NCBI GenBank assembly: GCA_018823415.1
Contig: JAHJIN010000354.1
Coordinates: 1 to 41,598, forward strand
Direction of reading: 5' to 3'
Origin: Chloroflexota bacterium
GTDB lineage: Bacteria; Chloroflexota; JAHJIN01
DNA: 41,598 nucleotides
In this document: positions 40,833 through 41,598 of the stretch, piece after piece
Layout of the letters: every line of letters begins with the position of its first letter
How positions within the stretch are numbered: position 1 is the stretch's first letter
Notes under the pieces: model-generated
Told to the model about the DNA's origin: nothing
The model's input: only the letters and a program-made list of their open reading frames with translations
Databases searched by the model: none
Translations under genes and position numbers: made by a program

Positions 40833-41396
40833 ATGCCCCGTCTTACCAAACAACAAATCGATGCTTTGCGTACACAGCCTGGCCACTTGTGGCTGGTGGG
40901 TTATGACTTGAGCCAGGCTGACTTGCGCGGCGCAGACCTGCGCGAATCCAACCTCACGGCCGCCACGTTGATCAAGACCGACCTGCGCGGCGCCAACCTG
41001 GCCGGTGCGATCCTGTTGGGCGCCAACCTGCAAGAGGCCCGGCTGGAAGCGGCTGATCTGAGTCGCGCCGACATCAAGGGCGCCAACCTCGTCAAAGCCC
41101 AGCTACCCAAGGCTAACCTGGCCCAGACCAATCTGAGCACTACCAAGATGGCCCAGGCCGATCTGCGCGAGGCCACCTTGAGCCAGGCCATTCTGTACGA
41201 AACCGATCTGTCCGGTGCCGATCTGCGCGAGGCAGACCTGCGCGGGGCCAACCTGACCAAGGCCAATCTCACCAGGGCCGACCTGCGCGGCGCCAACCTG
41301 GAATATGCCGACTTGCGCGGTGCCAACATGGCCGGCGCCCAAACCCAGGGTGCACACCTCGACGGCGCTATTACCGACACTACCCCGGCGTTCTGA
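40833..41396 (+). CDS. Pentapeptide repeat protein
   Basis: 187 aa, start at ATG 40833 after GGGAGGT. From residue ~26 on it is almost entirely pentapeptide repeats A(D/N)LxX, for example ADLRGADLRESNL and ANLTKANLTRADL. The repeats fold into a right-handed quadrilateral beta-helix. Members include DNA-mimic gyrase protectors and effectors of unknown role; no clear dimerisation tail is visible here. Co-transcribed with the zinc-ribbon gene. Confidence 0.93.
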   Translation: MPRLTKQQIDALRTQPGHLWLVGYDLSQADLRGADLRESNLTAATLIKTDLRGANLAGAILLGANLQEARLEAADLSRADIKGANLVKAQLPKANLAQTNLSTTKMAQADLREATLSQAILYETDLSGADLREADLRGANLTKANLTRADLRGANLEYADLRGANMAGAQTQGAHLDGAITDTTPAF

Positions 41397-41533
41397 ACCC
41401 CGGGGCCGGCCGCCCGTCTCGGCTCCTTGAATTGGCTGTCGCTTTGTGTTATCATAATTCGCTACCCTACAGAACTTTTGTTCTTTGACCTCAACGGCCT
41501 TTCTAGATGATCAAGACCGGCAAGCGGGTATGG

Positions 41534-41539
41534 TATAAT
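41534..41539 (+). promoter_or_regulatory. Extended -10 promoter before the last gene
   Basis: TATAAT with TGG directly before it (TGGTATAAT). No good -35 hexamer is present at 16-18 bp. The start codon at 41577 lies about 30 nt after the expected transcription start. A weaker pair, TTGAAT (41427-41432) and TATCAT (41450-41455) at 17 bp, lies further upstream. Confidence 0.5.
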
Positions 41540-41576
41540 GGTCACCAGCATCACACTGCCAGACAAGGAGTGCCCC

Positions 41577-41598
41577 ATGCCTGTGACCCTGGAAGAAC
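41577..41598 (+). CDS. Start of a gene cut by the window edge
   Basis: AAGGAG at 41565-41570, 6 nt before ATG 41577, followed by MPVTLEE. Only seven codons are visible, so no function can be given. Confidence 0.6.

Noticed and set aside
1-41598. CRISPR array, tRNA or rRNA
   Set aside because: No regularly spaced direct repeats, cloverleaf or conserved rRNA segments were seen on either strand by eye; a covariance-model scan would be decisive.

Overview
The window is a GC-rich bacterial chromosome segment carrying about 37 protein genes, one insertion sequence, and no rRNA, tRNA or CRISPR array that I can see. A member of Chloroflexota (Anaerolineae-like) is my best guess. The reasons are a long SecA with a large NBD2 insertion, a PEP-CTERM protein, a DUF2207 protein, a soluble acyl-ACP thioesterase-like gene, many TTG/GTG starts, and interspersed heptamer and CGCAGAG-type repeats. 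This assignment is inference; no marker phylogeny was possible.

Layout. 1-4.8 kb (minus strand): the 5' part of secA and, upstream of it, a phosphoglycerate mutase of the cofactor-independent (iPGM) fold whose domain order is circularly permuted. This permuted enzyme is the most striking item in the window. 4.9-10.8 kb (plus): a histidine-phosphatase, a branched-chain aminotransferase, a secreted PEP-CTERM protein, a PH/DUF1648-like membrane protein and a DUF2207 protein with a Cys-Ala tail. 10.8-17.2 kb (plus): a RelBE-like toxin-antitoxin pair, a PqqD-radical SAM-SPASM protein, and a nucleoside-salvage-like set (deoC, anchored binding protein, phosphorylase-like protein, phosphoribosyltransferase). 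17.2-22.2 kb: an orphan DNA methyltransferase-like protein with a possible nuclease-like C-terminus, a DUF1232 protein, ftsY and a HEPN/MNT pair. 22.3-28.8 kb (minus): a ROK kinase, then a tight operon read metallophosphoesterase, thioesterase, unknown, glycosyltransferase, PHP phosphoesterase. 28.9-31.0 kb: a complete IS with 5-bp target duplication and a frameshifted transposase. 31.0-35.2 kb (minus): an ABC permease and binding lipoprotein without an ATPase, and a GT-C membrane glycosyltransferase. 35.4-41.6 kb: an RpiR regulator, an M19 dipeptidase, an aldo-keto reductase/ferredoxin protein with a GH13 amylase, a zinc-ribbon/pentapeptide-repeat pair, and the first codons of one more gene.

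Regulation. Many candidate promoters can be read by eye. They share an unusual look: a -35 box beginning TTGC instead of TTGA, 16-17 bp spacing, and often TGG just before the -10 box. Most genes have strong GGAGG-type ribosome binding sites, and these settled several GTG/TTG starts. Intrinsic terminators follow ftsY, the RpiR gene, the dipeptidase and the ABC genes. The ABC binding-protein gene has a perfect consensus promoter followed at once by a terminator hairpin, which suggests attenuation or a small RNA.

The main candidates for something new are the permuted iPGM with altered substrate-pocket motifs, the promoter architecture, the attenuator-like leader, the Cys-Ala tail, and the methyltransferase with a nuclease-like tail.
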